NCBI GenBank assembly: GCA_032718475.1
Contig: JAUCBJ010004528.1
Span: 1-34,072, forward strand
Source of the DNA: Nemertoderma westbladi
Taxonomy: Eukaryota > Xenacoelomorpha > Nemertodermatida > Nemertodermatidae
Reading direction: 5' to 3'
Length of the DNA: 34,072 bases
The position numbers and the translations under genes are program-made. This document shows, one piece after another, positions 9,909-20,494 of the stretch (within the stretch, counting starts at the first letter, position 1; every line of letters begins with the position of its first letter). Below the pieces are notes generated by a model. That model made no database searches. It was not told the DNA's origin and saw only the letters and a list, made by a program, of their open reading frames with translations.

Positions 9909-10484
9909 TTAACGTGAGTCCTGTATTCGATCTCTTGCTATTACAGCTTCGTCAAACTTTATCATCCACGTGGTGCCTTTATGCCAATGAGCCGTGACTT
10001 TAGCGGGAAACCCAGAGGTTTCCAGCACAGCCTCTATAATACCGCCAATAAAGGCGCCACAGTTGACGTTCCCTTTGTCTTTAGGGACCGAAATGAACCG
10101 ATTAACCAACGGGTTCGCTTCGATGATGTAGTACATGGACTCGTCGTCCGTGGCGTGTTCAAGTTTATCCGCCTCTTTTCCGAACAAATTCTTCCACAAA
10201 TTAGTCTTTATAAATAGTAAAATATTGAGCAGTTTTATCTCTCGTTTAAAGGATTTCTCTCTGAGGAATACGATGTCTACAAGACGGAATCCCACGTCCC
10301 GGCCAAGGTCATTAAGTTTCTGTTGCAATTCGTTTACTGAGCTGATTCTGTTGTGGGAATACTGGACAATTTCCGAGAACAACAATGCGAATGTGCTAAG
10401 GTTCATCTCATGTTTGCCTTTGCTCAGCGGTTTATCTAATATACTCGGTTTGGGGGGCCGTTTCCCTGAATGTTCACTTTCCAT
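9909..10484 (-). CDS. TRAPPC5: TRAPPC5 (Trs31/Bet3 family), TRAPP complex subunit
   Basis: A 191-residue uninterrupted frame, the usual length for TRAPPC5. The protein is a core subunit of the TRAPP complexes, which tether vesicles in ER-Golgi and Golgi traffic and act as Rab nucleotide exchange factors (family knowledge). Diagnostic segments are LSTFALLFSEIVQY (about 30-43), the LNDLGRDVGFRLVD helix, REIKLLNILLFIKTNLWKNL, FGKEADKLEHA, YYIIEANPLVNRFISVPKD, LNCGAF-like NCGAFIGGIIEAVLETSGFP and KVTAHWHKGTTWMIKFDEAV near the C-terminus. All are strongly conserved with the human protein. The N-terminal 28 residues are variable, as in the family. It lies between COPS9 (158 bp upstream) and KRI1 (146 bp downstream), all on the minus strand. 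Confidence 0.97.
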   Translation of the reverse strand: MESEHSGKRPPKPSILDKPLSKGKHEMNLSTFALLFSEIVQYSHNRISSVNELQQKLNDLGRDVGFRLVDIVFLREKSFKREIKLLNILLFIKTNLWKNLFGKEADKLEHATDDESMYYIIEANPLVNRFISVPKDKGNVNCGAFIGGIIEAVLETSGFPAKVTAHWHKGTTWMIKFDEAVIARDRIQDSR

Positions 10485-10622
10485 TTACAACGTAATTTCA
10501 AGAAATCCGAACAAAATCGTACACAACTATCTGACTAGGCCTATCCCTTTATCTGTTAATTGTAAATAATTTATAAATGATGTTTTAATAGTTTAATGAG
10601 TGAATCTGAAAACCTTTTACAA

Positions 10623-10628
10623 TTTATT
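10623..10628 (-). terminator. Polyadenylation signal AATAAA for COPS9
   Basis: TTTATT on plus reads as AATAAA on minus, ending about 20 bp beyond the COPS9 stop. An ATTAAA lies within 10 bp of it. Placement suits an unusually short 3' untranslated region. Confidence 0.55.
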
Positions 10629-10642
10629 TGTTTTTAATTGGC

Positions 10643-10816
10643 CTACTCCAAATCGTCATCGTCAAATAAGTCTCCAAAATTGTTATTAAAGTCACTGTGA
10701 ACTGTTTTCTCAGAGGTACTGAGTTCATTAATCATTGTACCACTGCTAGCTCCATCTTCAAATTCCATGTAGGAAACATCAGGAAACATTTCGTCTTGAA
10801 CCACAGGCGGTTTCAT
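10643..10816 (-). CDS. COPS9: COPS9 (CSNAP/MYEOV2), smallest COP9 signalosome subunit
   Basis: A 57-codon minus-strand frame, the same length as human COPS9. It starts MKPPVVQDEMFPD (family pattern MKPxVDEMFP), has a middle EKTVHSDFNNNFGDLF (family EKxVHxDFFNDFEDLF) and ends in the acidic tail FDDDDLE (human FDDDDIQ). COPS9 is a small acidic, mostly disordered subunit that docks on the COP9 signalosome, the complex that removes NEDD8 from cullins, and modulates its hold on ubiquitin ligases (family knowledge). The frame is intronless here. An AATAAA on the minus strand lies 15-20 bp past the stop (plus 10623-10628). A CAG sits just upstream of the ATG (AATACAGAAATATG), which could be a 3' splice site of a leader intron or a trans-splice site; this is a guess. 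It heads a minus-strand cluster with TRAPPC5 and KRI1. Confidence 0.93.
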   Translation of the reverse strand: MKPPVVQDEMFPDVSYMEFEDGASSGTMINELSTSEKTVHSDFNNNFGDLFDDDDLE

Positions 10817-11068
10817 ATTTCTGTATTTTGTAAAGTGTTTATCGATTAGGCCTATATACCGCAGTAACGGTACTACAGTACTACTACTACATACTTTTAC
10901 TTTTACTTTTACAGTACTAGAGGCCTATTACTGTATTACAGTACAGCAGTATTACAGTATTATCTGCAGATCAGAGTCAGACAATACAAATTGATTTACA
11001 ATCTGATAATAGAATAGACCACACTATGCTAACAATTCCCTAAAAGGTGAAAGGTGCCACCATGGCCT
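10817..11068. other. COPS9 upstream region with simple repeats
   Basis: I see no gene. It has short TACTAC and CTTTTA runs (about 10865-10910), several ACAGTA words and two AGGCCTA motifs. As the only sequence between COPS9 and the foldback element, it probably holds the COPS9 promoter and any 5' leader. Confidence 0.4.
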
Positions 11069-11446
11069 ACTATGTATGTACTGTACTATATTTATACGGC
11101 CTAACAGGTCACTTTGAAGTGGCCTCTTAAAAAGAGGCCAGTTTTTTTTTACACTATTTTGATATGGGGAGAGTTCTATAAATTTTAATTTGCTGCAATT
11201 TGGTCAACGGTCGTAATTGAAGACTCCTCGTTAAGCAAGATACTAAATTTTATGGTAGCTAGTGCTGTAGTGTTTTAGGTAGGTTTAGCTAGTAATTTCG
11301 ACCCTGGTTCCGACATCCTACTTCCTTCTATAAATATTTTGTAGTAGCTAGTTCTTATTACTATTTGTATAGAAAATGTTCCAGAAGATGTTAGCTAGGG
11401 CCTATTCATTTTTAAAAAAAAAAATGTTCTAGAACAAATATTTTTG
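11069..11446 (+). repeat. Foldback element, outer left arm
   Basis: Inverted partner of about 12860-13300. It ends at TTCTAGAACAAATATTTTT, where the nested retroelement begins; the right arm continues without a break at the matching point. Confidence 0.82.
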
Positions 11447-12655
<1,209 letters not shown>

Positions 12656-12678
12656 TTGTCTGGATTCTGTATCAAATA

Positions 12679-12740
12679 AATCTGGATTCTATTTAAAACG
12701 CATGGAATCGTTCTAAAACGTGTTTAAAATCCATAAAAAA
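12679..12740 (+). repeat. Foldback element, inner left arm
   Basis: Perfect or near-perfect inverted partner of 12806-12862 (CTGGATTCTATTTAAAACGC and GAATCGTTCTAAAACGTGTT against their complements), forming a hairpin with a 65 bp AT-rich loop. Confidence 0.9.
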
Positions 12741-12805
12741 AAATTTCAAATTTTTTTTTTCAAAATTTTTTTTTCACAATATTTTTTTTCACAATTTTAT
12801 TTTAT

Positions 12806-13300
12806 TCATTTTAAACACGTTTTAGAACGATTCCATGCGTTTTAAATAGAATCCAGATTTTTTTCTAAAAAATGTTCTAGAACAAAAAATATTTGTTCTA
12901 GAACATAATTTTTTTAAAAATGAATAGCTAACATCTTCTGGAACATTTTCTATACAAATAGTAATAAGAACTAGCTACTACAAAATATTTATAGAAGGAA
13001 GTAGGATGTCGGAACTCGGAACCAGGGTCGAAACTACTAGCTAAACCTACCTAAAACACTACAGCACTAGCTACCATAAAATTTAGTATCTTGCTGGTCA
13101 ACGGTCAACGCTTTTTTGGTCAACGGTCGTAATTGAAGACTCCTCGTCAATTACGTCCGTTGACCAAATTGCAGCAAATGAAAATTTATAGAACTCTCCC
13201 CATAACAAAATATCAAAATAGTGTAAAAAATAACTGGCCTCTTTTTAAGAGGCCACTTCAAGTGACCTGTTAGGCCGTATAAATATACAGTATGTACGGT
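12806..13300 (-). repeat. Foldback element, contiguous right arm
   Basis: Carries all arm modules in one piece and so gives the uninterrupted reference structure. It has an additional internal hairpin at 13118-13165 (GGTCAACGG...CCGTTGACC) that the left arm has only in half. Confidence 0.85.
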
Positions 13301-13690
13301 CTGGGCTAACCGCTAAATAAGTATGCCTGAAGAAAGTGAAGAATGAGGAATGTAAATAGTGTATTAAGACATCTACAGTACTAACGTATACGTGCAACAT
13401 TCCTCTGTTTTTTTAGAATTTCATTTTTAAAAGTTTATCAATTTTATCAGGCACGGGTGTGGGGGGGGGGGGGGGGTGGACTTTTGTCGCAAATAAAATT
13501 AATCCCTCTCCGGGGGAAAATCGACGCCAATAACAGCTAATATTGCCAATAACAGCAATATTGCCTGCTGATACGAAAAAAATCATCTTGCGAAGTTTCA
13601 AGCTACTGTATGTTAGGTGAATTTAATTTGCCAAATAAATTTTCAGTGTGTTTTTTTACCTTGCGCCCAAAATGCAGCTGCAATAGAAAT
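13301..13690. other. Intergenic DNA with a poly-G run
   Basis: I see no gene. It contains 16 consecutive G at 13461-13476. The neighbouring short frames have no recognisable content. Confidence 0.4.
13461..13476. repeat. Poly-G run of 16
   Basis: Homopolymer in intergenic DNA right of the foldback element. Confidence 0.95.
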
Positions 13691-13840
13691 AGTAATTATA
13701 CATGTTAGGTGTACTGTATACGTTCCACCCTTGTACTGTTAGGTGTATCACTTCCACCCGGTTACTGTTAGGTGTGTTGTTCACATGAGATACTGTTAGG
13801 TGTAACATGTATAATTTCCCTGGATTGGATGTTAGGTGTA
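13612..13840. repeat. Dispersed GTTAGGTGTA short repeats
   Basis: The word GTTAGGTGTA or a one-base variant recurs six times (about 13612, 13704, 13738, 13768, 13794, 13830), mostly preceded by ACT or AT, at irregular 26-37 bp steps after the first. Spacers differ, so it is not a simple tandem repeat. Confidence 0.7.
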
Positions 13841-14092
13841 TTGATTCCATGAGTTCACAAATGTGTGTAACAGTTCTGCAATTCTAATGTTGCAGTAGAT
13901 TCATAAATATATATTATTTCACATTCATATATACAGTATACTGTACATTATGGGTTTTCTGGGACGCCGATCACGAATATAGCACTCAAAAAATATAGTA
14001 TTAATCAACCAAATTCGATTTTCGCAGTTTGGAATTTTATAAGAGGCCTACTTGTATTTTTCGGCCATTTTTGTATTTTACATAGCGCAATC

Positions 14093-14690
14093 AATTATAT
14101 AACAAGGTGTAATCAACGTTGGTGTTACCTGGCTAACTAATATTATGCTAACTGAACTATAGTTTAATCAATTATGTGATATAACAAGGTCTAACCAATA
14201 TTTGCGAGTGTCTATATTTTCTGGCTAACTAATATTGTGCTAACAACTGAACTACAGCGTAATCAAATTATATGACAAAGTGTAACCAATATTGGAGAGT
14301 GTGTATATTATCGGGCTAACTAATATTGTGTTACCAACTGAACTACAGCGTAATCAAATTATATAACAAGGTGTAACCAATATTGGAGAGTGTGTATATT
14401 ATCGGGCTAACTAATATTGTGCTAACTGAACTACAGTTTAATCAATTATGTCATATAACAAGGTCTAACCAATATTTGCGAGTGTCTATATTTTCTGGCT
14501 AACTAATATTGTGCTAACAACTGAACTACAGTGTAATCAAATTATATAACAAGGTGTAACCAATATTGGAGAGTGTGTATATTATCGGGCTAACTAATAT
14601 TGTGCTAACAACTGAACTACAGTGTAATCAAATTATATAACAAGGTGTAACCAATATTGGAGAGTGTGTATATTATCGGGCTAACTACAT
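14093..14690. repeat. About 92 bp tandem repeat, 6-7 copies
   Basis: Units begin GGCTAACTAATATT.TGCTAA, continue CTGAACTACAG, TAATCAAATTATAT, AACAAGGTGTAACCAATATT and GAGAGTGTGTATATTATCGG. Two versions alternate: one with TTGCGAGTGTCTATATTTTCTGG, the other with TTGGAGAGTGTGTATATTATCGG. The latter are nearly identical to each other, suggesting recent amplification. Confidence 0.92.
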
Positions 14691-15679
14691 TTGTGTCTGT
14701 TAGTGCAGCGCAGTGCAGCATCCCACTTTCTTTCATTAATTCTACAAACAGAATAACTGATAATTCTCATACCTACGAGGATAGGAATATTGCATTAATT
14801 TTGCTATATTGCGATGTGCAATATTGCTTAATTAATATTGCATATTATATTACACCACATTTAGTTGTCATATAGGCTTTCATTATACTACTATTGGTCG
14901 TTGTTAGCACACTAGTTGTATTCTAGAAATTATAGTCTTTCAATCAAGCCAATATATTGCTTTTATACAGACTTCATTAATGAATGTACAGAAGCCGGCA
15001 ATTTAAACACTAGTTATTACCCTGTTAGGGGAATTGATGTGTGGTGTGCAATACTAGCGGTCATTTATTGAACTGGTTGTGTTAGCACAATTAAATCGGT
15101 GTTAGTACTGACTGTCGCGCGAAAAACGTAAATGTGTTGGTGTTAGGATAATATACGATTGGCAGAAGTAGGTGTATGTATTGGTGTAGGGGGGTGTGTG
15201 TTGGTGTGTCGGAAGCCATAATTGTCGGAAGCCAAGATATAACTAGGCATAGTATAATTATAATTGTTCGCTAAGATGGCTTGCAGCTTTTGCTGCACGA
15301 AGGCCGTAACTTGTGTTACTCACTACTTACTATATTACTGAATAAAAAAATCGATTTGTTGCTATCTTTGCTTGAATTTTTGGTTTAAATACTGAATGCA
15401 AAACAATTTGCATAAAACAAGATTTCGTTGCAAAAATTACGTAAACAATATTTTTTCAATCCAATAAAACACTATTGTTGTTTGCCACGGTTCTGGGCCA
15501 GTAAATTCTCAAAATGATGGCAATTTTGGAATAGAAATCCAAAATATCTGATGACTAATAATCTCTGATCCGGTACCACAATATAAAATATAATGTCCAT
15601 TATTGATCTGCAATAATACTTAAGTCAAGAAGCCGCCACTTCATTGATTTCGCATACCGGGGGATTCTCTGCAAGAATG
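14691..15679. other. Intergenic DNA without recognisable genes
   Basis: AT-rich. The best frame (14657-14875) is composed partly of the 92 bp repeat and has no family signature. A GTCGGAAGCCA word is repeated at about 15208 and 15225. Confidence 0.4.
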
Positions 15680-15764
15680 CGCGCGCTAATATAATTTTTT
15701 TTGTTTACCCCTTCGGATTCAACTATTATCATTGATTAGTGCGCCATATGGCGTTTTGGCTATG
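15680..15764. repeat. Repeat module, copy 1 (left part), target site of the hAT-like element
   Basis: GCGCGCTAATATA, TTTTTTTGTTTACCCCT, CAACTATTATCATTGATTAG and GCGCCATATGGCG recur at 18341-18415. In copy 1 the continuation (CTATGAAAGATTTAATATAA) resumes only after the 1 kb insertion, at 16763. Confidence 0.88.
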
Positions 15765-15815
15765 CAGTGGCGTCGCGAGGGTTTCAAGCGCCTGGGGGCC
15801 AATTTGAAATTTTCA

Positions 15816-15836
15816 CCCCCCCCCCCCCCCCCCCCC
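15816..15836. repeat. Poly-C run of 21
   Basis: Homopolymer 51 bp inside the left end of the hAT-like element. Confidence 0.95.
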
Positions 15837-16340
15837 ATAAAAAATTCAACAATTATTTAAAAAAATAATTAAATTTGGTTCTAAAATAATATAATAATTA
15901 GGTTATATACATAACATACACTGCACAATAAGAAACATAACACAGTAACTAAACTACATGTAACAATGTGTAACAATGTGTAACATGTAAACCAATGAGA
16001 TAAAAAGTACAACGCGTTTATTAAATGCTCAAATTTGCGGGAAATTCAATCTCAGATACAGTACGTACGAGAGAAAGGGATTGAAAAATACAAGATAAGG
16101 TAATATGGTCCACAGAGACAGGGGGGAAACTGGACGCAAATCCCATCTTGGCGAATCAATATTCCGCCTCAATGTTAAATTCTCAATTTAGGGAAAGGAG
16201 CAGGCTACAATGGCACGTTATTTTAAACAAAACAATAAACTAAACACAATAGAACAGGTTACGGTTTTATTTTTGAGAGTAATCAACTGTTATTTGCGTA
16301 CAATTTCCCCTGGAGAGGGATGAATTTGTATTGCGTCAAG

Positions 16341-16362
16341 CCCCCCCCCCCCCCCCCCCCCC
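16341..16362. repeat. Poly-C run of 22
   Basis: Second C homopolymer in the same element. Confidence 0.95.
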
Positions 16363-16762
16363 TGGGTCCACAAGGCACACCCTGCAGCTCCGCGCCCCCT
16401 CCCCTGCACTAGAAGGATCCTGGCTAGTGGCTGGCTATTACTATGGGAACATATTTGAGGAAGTTTTGAGCTAGCATATCTGCGGCTACCGCGGCTTACT
16501 GTATATTGGATTCCCCCTAAATTGGGTTTTATTTAGGAGCCCTGTGTTGGAAATACACCACTTCCGGGGCAATCAAAAGTGAAAAAATTACTTATACAGT
16601 AGGCCTACTTCCTGATTAAAAATTGTGCTCCAGTTTTAACATACAAAATTCTGACGGCTGATAACAAAATTTGTCCACAATCTTCCTCTGTGTTTTTTTA
16701 GCCACCCTCGCAGCTGCGCCCGGGGGCATGGCCCCCATCAGCCCCCCCTCGCTACTCCACTG

Positions 16763-16900
16763 GCTATGAAAGATTTAATATAATTATATTATTAGTACTG
16801 TACAGCTGCTATTATAATTATATAATGTTAGACAACCACGACTGCTATTATGGCTGATAAAAACTGTCAGATATTAAGATTATTTTTTATTCGCCACTAA
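16763..16900. repeat. Repeat module, copy 1 (right part), shared with the IPPK 5' flank
   Basis: The first part (CTATGAAAGATTTAATATAATT) matches 18422-18445. The second part, from 16838 (CTGCTATTATGGCTGAT, CTGTCAGATATTAAGATTAT), matches 21428-21475 just upstream of IPPK almost base for base. This suggests a duplicated locus whose second copy was later split. Confidence 0.8.
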
Positions 16901-17007
16901 TTGAATGCCACCCCAAATTAGATGATTGAACACCAAAATAAAATATTTTGCACCAAATATATTTTTTTGTTGCACCAATTCGCGTCCCCCAATTTTGAAT
17001 ATCCTTC

Positions 17008-17172
17008 TCACCAAAACAATTATTCATCCCACAAAAACAATTATTGATTCCCCAAAAACAATTATTCATCCCCTAAAAAAAACAATTATTCATCCCCCAA
17101 AAACAATTATTCTACCCCCAAAAACAATTATTCTACCCCCAAAAACAATTCTACATCCCCCAAAAATAATTA
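17008..17172. repeat. About 20 bp C/A-rich tandem repeat, 7-8 copies
   Basis: Units of the type CCCCCAAAAACAATTATTC with ATC, TAC or GATT joints. The array abuts the 5' truncation point of the LINE that starts at about 17185. Confidence 0.9.
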
Positions 17173-17184
17173 CTTGTCAACCTA

Positions 17185-18343
17185 AAAGTTACATGTAAAC
17201 TATATGCTGATGACGTTAAGATTTATGGTGTATCTTCCACACATTTATCATTAAGTGGTGCATTAAATATACTTGAGTCTTGGAGTGAACGGAAGCAGCT
17301 TACCTTGGCCAGCCACAAATGCCAAGTAATGTACGTGGGTTTAAAAAACCCGGTGCATCCGCCGTATTATTTAAATAATGTTCAGTTAAATAAGTTAGAT
17401 AATTTCAAAGATTTAGGTGTAACAATGTGCCCTGACTTGAAGTTTAACGTTTATTGTAGAGAACAGTCAGCCAAGGCATGTAAGATTATTAATATGATTT
17501 TTCGTTGCTTCCATACAGCAAATAAATCTGCACTCCTATTGGCATACAAATCATACGTCAGACCTCTGTTAGAGTACAATACCTTTGTTTGGTTGCCGCC
17601 GTACCTAAAGAATGCAATAGACATGGTAGAACGTGTCCAACCATATTTTACTCGCAGATTGTTTGCTCGATGTAAGCTGCCCTACACGAATTACTGGGAT
17701 AGATTGATATGTTTAAATTTACAACCACTAGAACTTAGGCGTATTGTAAATGATTTGAAGATGCTATTTAAAATTGAGAGGGGTTTGATTGATTTGGATT
17801 TCGAAAGTATTTTCATGTATTGTAGAAGATCCGGGCTCGGAGGACACTCGCATAAATTGTTTGTTTCCCAGTCCAGATCAATCATCTCCAAATTCTCTTT
17901 TGCAAACAGGGTTGCACCCATCTGGAACTCACTGCCGGTCAACGTTGTACGTTGAACGGATATCACGTTGAACGGAGAACTGTAAATAGTTTTATATTTC
18001 TAATTTATCTACTGTAGATTTGTTTCCCTTCTGTAATTTACGTAGATTTTTAATAATAGTCTCCATAGTATAGAGGCCCCCATAAGTGCAGCTTGCCTGG
18101 GTGGTCTTCACCTCTTATTTTTAAATTTCGTAAGTTCGTTTCTTTTTTTAAATTAATTTGTGGTTCCATATAACTATTATACTGTGTATAAAAATATTTT
18201 TGTTCTTCGAATTCAATTTACTTTGTGATTATGGTGCCAGTACAGTATAACTTATATTGCTTTATTGCTATATTTTATTTCTTTATTGTGTTCTTGAAAT
18301 GTTCTGAAATTTTATTAATAAAAGAGAATGAATGAATGAATGG
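17185..18343 (+). mobile_element. 5'-truncated non-LTR retrotransposon: RT C-terminal half, 3' UTR and short-repeat tail
   Basis: The reading frame opens directly at the catalytic box (KLYADDVKIYGVSSTH, from about 17196) and runs to a stop at 17953-17955, with an internal ATG at 17305. Segments typical of CR1/jockey-like ORF2 C-termini follow: ILESWSERKQLTL, KDLGVTMCPDLKF, SYVRPLLEYNTFVWLP, VERVQPYFTRRLF, LNLQPLELRRIVNDLKMLFK and NRVAPIWNSLPVNVV. After a 390 bp 3' untranslated region it ends with AATAAAAGAGAATGAATGAA, a short-repeat tail of the kind used by these clades. There are no stops or frameshifts in the 250 codons, so it is a recent truncated insertion. Confidence 0.9.
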
Positions 18344-18447
18344 CGCGCTAATATATTTTTTTTTGTTTACCCCTACGGAACCAACTATTATCATTGATTA
18401 GTGCGCCATATGGCGGCGTCTTGGATATGAAAGATTTAATATAATTA
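18341..18447. repeat. Repeat module, copy 2 (unoccupied hAT target)
   Basis: Contiguous equivalent of 15680-15764 joined to 16763-16790: GCGCCATATGGCGGCGTC then TTGGATATGAAAGATTTAAT. It lacks the 1 kb insertion and so shows the pre-insertion structure. Confidence 0.85.
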
Positions 18448-18960
18448 TACTAGAGACGGGCCTAGCGGCCCGTGAAGCAAGTCGTAGGAGTCAGTACGAG
18501 TCAAGTAAAGGCTTTTTGTTCTGTCTGATAATAAATTAGTGTGAGGGTAGTCCCGGTGGTATGCGAGAAATTTTCTAGATAACTTCAAACTATAATTATT
18601 ATGTTGTAATCATCTAATGAATTATAAAAGCTGTTGTGATTATAGAAGATAGAGAGCAGTTAGCGAAATGATTATTTTATTCTATCGGATAGAGTAGTCG
18701 GAGTCTCAGAGAGGAGTCGAGGTGTCAATTGATTAATAATGATAACAGCAGTTGTCATGAATTCAATACAATCGCGCACAAGAAGTGATAAGACAAATTC
18801 GTTCTTATTTTTGTAATAAATAAAACAACTTGAGATGTTTCAATGTAAACCGCGATTAACAATTTACTTTGTTCAATGTAAACCACGATATTAATTAAAT
18901 ACAACAATTATAATATTATTATAACAGATTTTTATATTTCAAACTATAATGTTATCCAAG
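18448..18960. other. Intergenic DNA, repeat-derived
   Basis: I see no gene. It starts with a GC-rich dyad (GGGCCTAGCGGCCCG at about 18469). TTTCAATGTAAACCGCGATT near 18839 recurs as TTTCAATTTAAACCGCGATT at 21216, suggesting a dispersed element. Confidence 0.4.
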
Positions 18961-19245
18961 GTTTCACCTTGGTGTAGTGGTTGCATTGAATTCAGATCTC
19001 CTGTAGGTCGTGGGTTCGATCCTCACATGGGCCAGGGCAGTTTTCGTTTCGGCACGAATGCTTTAAAGGGACCAACCAGGGCGCATATCTGCTTGCATCC
19101 TTAAATGGTAGCTAAATGAGTACTTAGAGTTTCCTCTGGGGAGTATCGTTCTGGGGGGACCGCACTGGAAATAAGTCGTCAGACTTTGCGCGTAATCCCT
19201 GGCCTAGCGGCCGAAGAAAATTTACTTTACTTTTTTTACTTTATG
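18961..19245 (+). mobile_element. tRNA-derived SINE
   Basis: The head reads like a tRNA: an A box (TTGGTGTAGTGGTTGC, about 18969) and a B box (GGGTTCGATCCTC, about 19012) 40 bp apart, the standard RNA polymerase III promoter. A tRNA-unrelated body of about 190 bp follows (GGGACCAACCAGGGCGCATA, CTGGGGGGACCGCACTGG, CTGGCCTAGCGGCCGAAG) and a T-rich tail of TTTACTTTAC repeats ends the element. Cloverleaf pairing in the anticodon region is poor, so it is a SINE, not a tRNA gene. Confidence 0.85.
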
Positions 19246-20494
19246 GAGAATCATTATGTGGCTGAGTAAACATTCAGCCTTATAAGCATACAGCCTCCAC
19301 AGTATTAACGTTGGCACAAAGATTTTAAAATAAAACAATAATTAGATGAGAGCCCAGTACAATCAATAGTAGCCAACACACTGTGTAACTAACAGACATT
19401 TAGCTTGCACGCCAATTAATTAACATAGCAAGGATGCATTGGGAAGAGTTATTCAGCTGAGACTGTAATAGCCAGCTAAACCAGTTAATGTGGGGCGAGC
19501 CACGAAGTGAGTGAGCCTTAGCGTAGTGGTACCATTAATCAACCTGTCGTTCTGTCGTTCTGTCGCGTTCAATTTTAAACGTTAATAACTCGGCCAATCT
19601 TTGATGAAATCTATCCAAACTTGGTACACATGTTGTTTGGCAAAAGTTTAGAAATTTTCCAAGTAGAATTTCAGTGTGGCCTTCGAGAAGCTAAGATAAT
19701 AGCAGTTAATTAGTTAATTAAGTTATTACGGTAAAAACACCATTTTCAACCTGCCTTTTAAAGGAAATTAATTGTTTTACAGTATAAGATTTAAATAATT
19801 ATAATTAAAAATTATACAGATGTAATCCCCATACGCCATCCTATTATAGTTTTTAATTAGTTCAAGTGATTTGCTTTAATAATTGTGTCTTTAATTGATC
19901 TAAAGTAATTAAAACGGCAAAAAAAATTTATTCTCATTAAATACTGCTCATTTATTGGCCAACATGCTGGTACATAGACGGGATGTGTGTGTCATTCCCA
20001 GTTGCTGGGAATGATTATTGGTCAAGTCTCTGCTGCTGGCTGGGAGTTGTTGCTAAGACTAACCAGAGAGGAATAGTAATAGACAACCAGTATTGCTATT
20101 CCAGCCCAGACAGCATTCTTTAAATTCACTATAAATGTTGTATTGCTATCTCAGGTGAATGACAGATATCATAACATAAATACTATCCATGGCATGGCTG
20201 TTGTGTAGGCTTCTGAAATAGTTTATTCCACAATGTATATGTCTGGTTATTTTTTAATTGAATTTTTGCAAAGTAGTAAAATTAATGTTCTTAAAAATAA
20301 TATTATTATTTTATATGTAACCTAGGAAATTAGCTACATTTTTTCGCTGCAGCTTTAAGAGTGTACATTAATTTAATATTATTTCAATACCCATATTACT
20401 ACATCGGCATAAGATGCGTTGGCGTTGTATCACACATCTCCACATAGATGTATCAACAGTTACTCGCACAGTTTCGAAACTTCGCATAGTTATA
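19246..20494. other. Intergenic DNA without recognisable genes
   Basis: AT-rich, no credible frame. A GGGGCGAGCCACGAAGTGAG motif at about 19492 and the AATCTTTGATGAAATCTATC region are of the kind seen in high-copy non-autonomous elements, but I cannot delimit one. GTCGTTCT is repeated at 19553-19565. Confidence 0.35.

Larger units (their letters stand above)
15765..16762. mobile_element. Non-autonomous hAT-like DNA transposon
   Basis: The ends are CAGTGGCGTCGCGAGGG (15765) and, on the opposite strand at 16762, CAGTGGAGTAGCGAGGG, a 17 bp terminal inverted repeat with 15 matches. The eight bases TGGCTATG flank it at 15757-15764 and recur at 16761-16768; the right copy overlaps the last two bases of the inverted repeat. 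The paralogous site at 18400-18440 reads straight through without the element. hAT elements make 8 bp duplications and often begin CAGTGG or CAGGGG. There is no transposase frame. Poly-C runs lie at 15816-15836 and 16341-16362. Confidence 0.84.

Noticed and set aside
14657-14875. 72-codon frame with a hydrophobic N-terminus
   Set aside because: The start is inside the 92 bp tandem repeat, and the remainder is low-complexity AT-rich sequence without a recognisable domain.
16926-17198. 90-codon frame of repeated HPPKTII-type peptides
   Set aside because: It is a translation of the 20 bp C/A-rich tandem repeat.
18961-19040. A functional tRNA gene
   Set aside because: A and B boxes are present, but the anticodon and acceptor stems do not pair well, and the sequence continues into a SINE body and T-rich tail.
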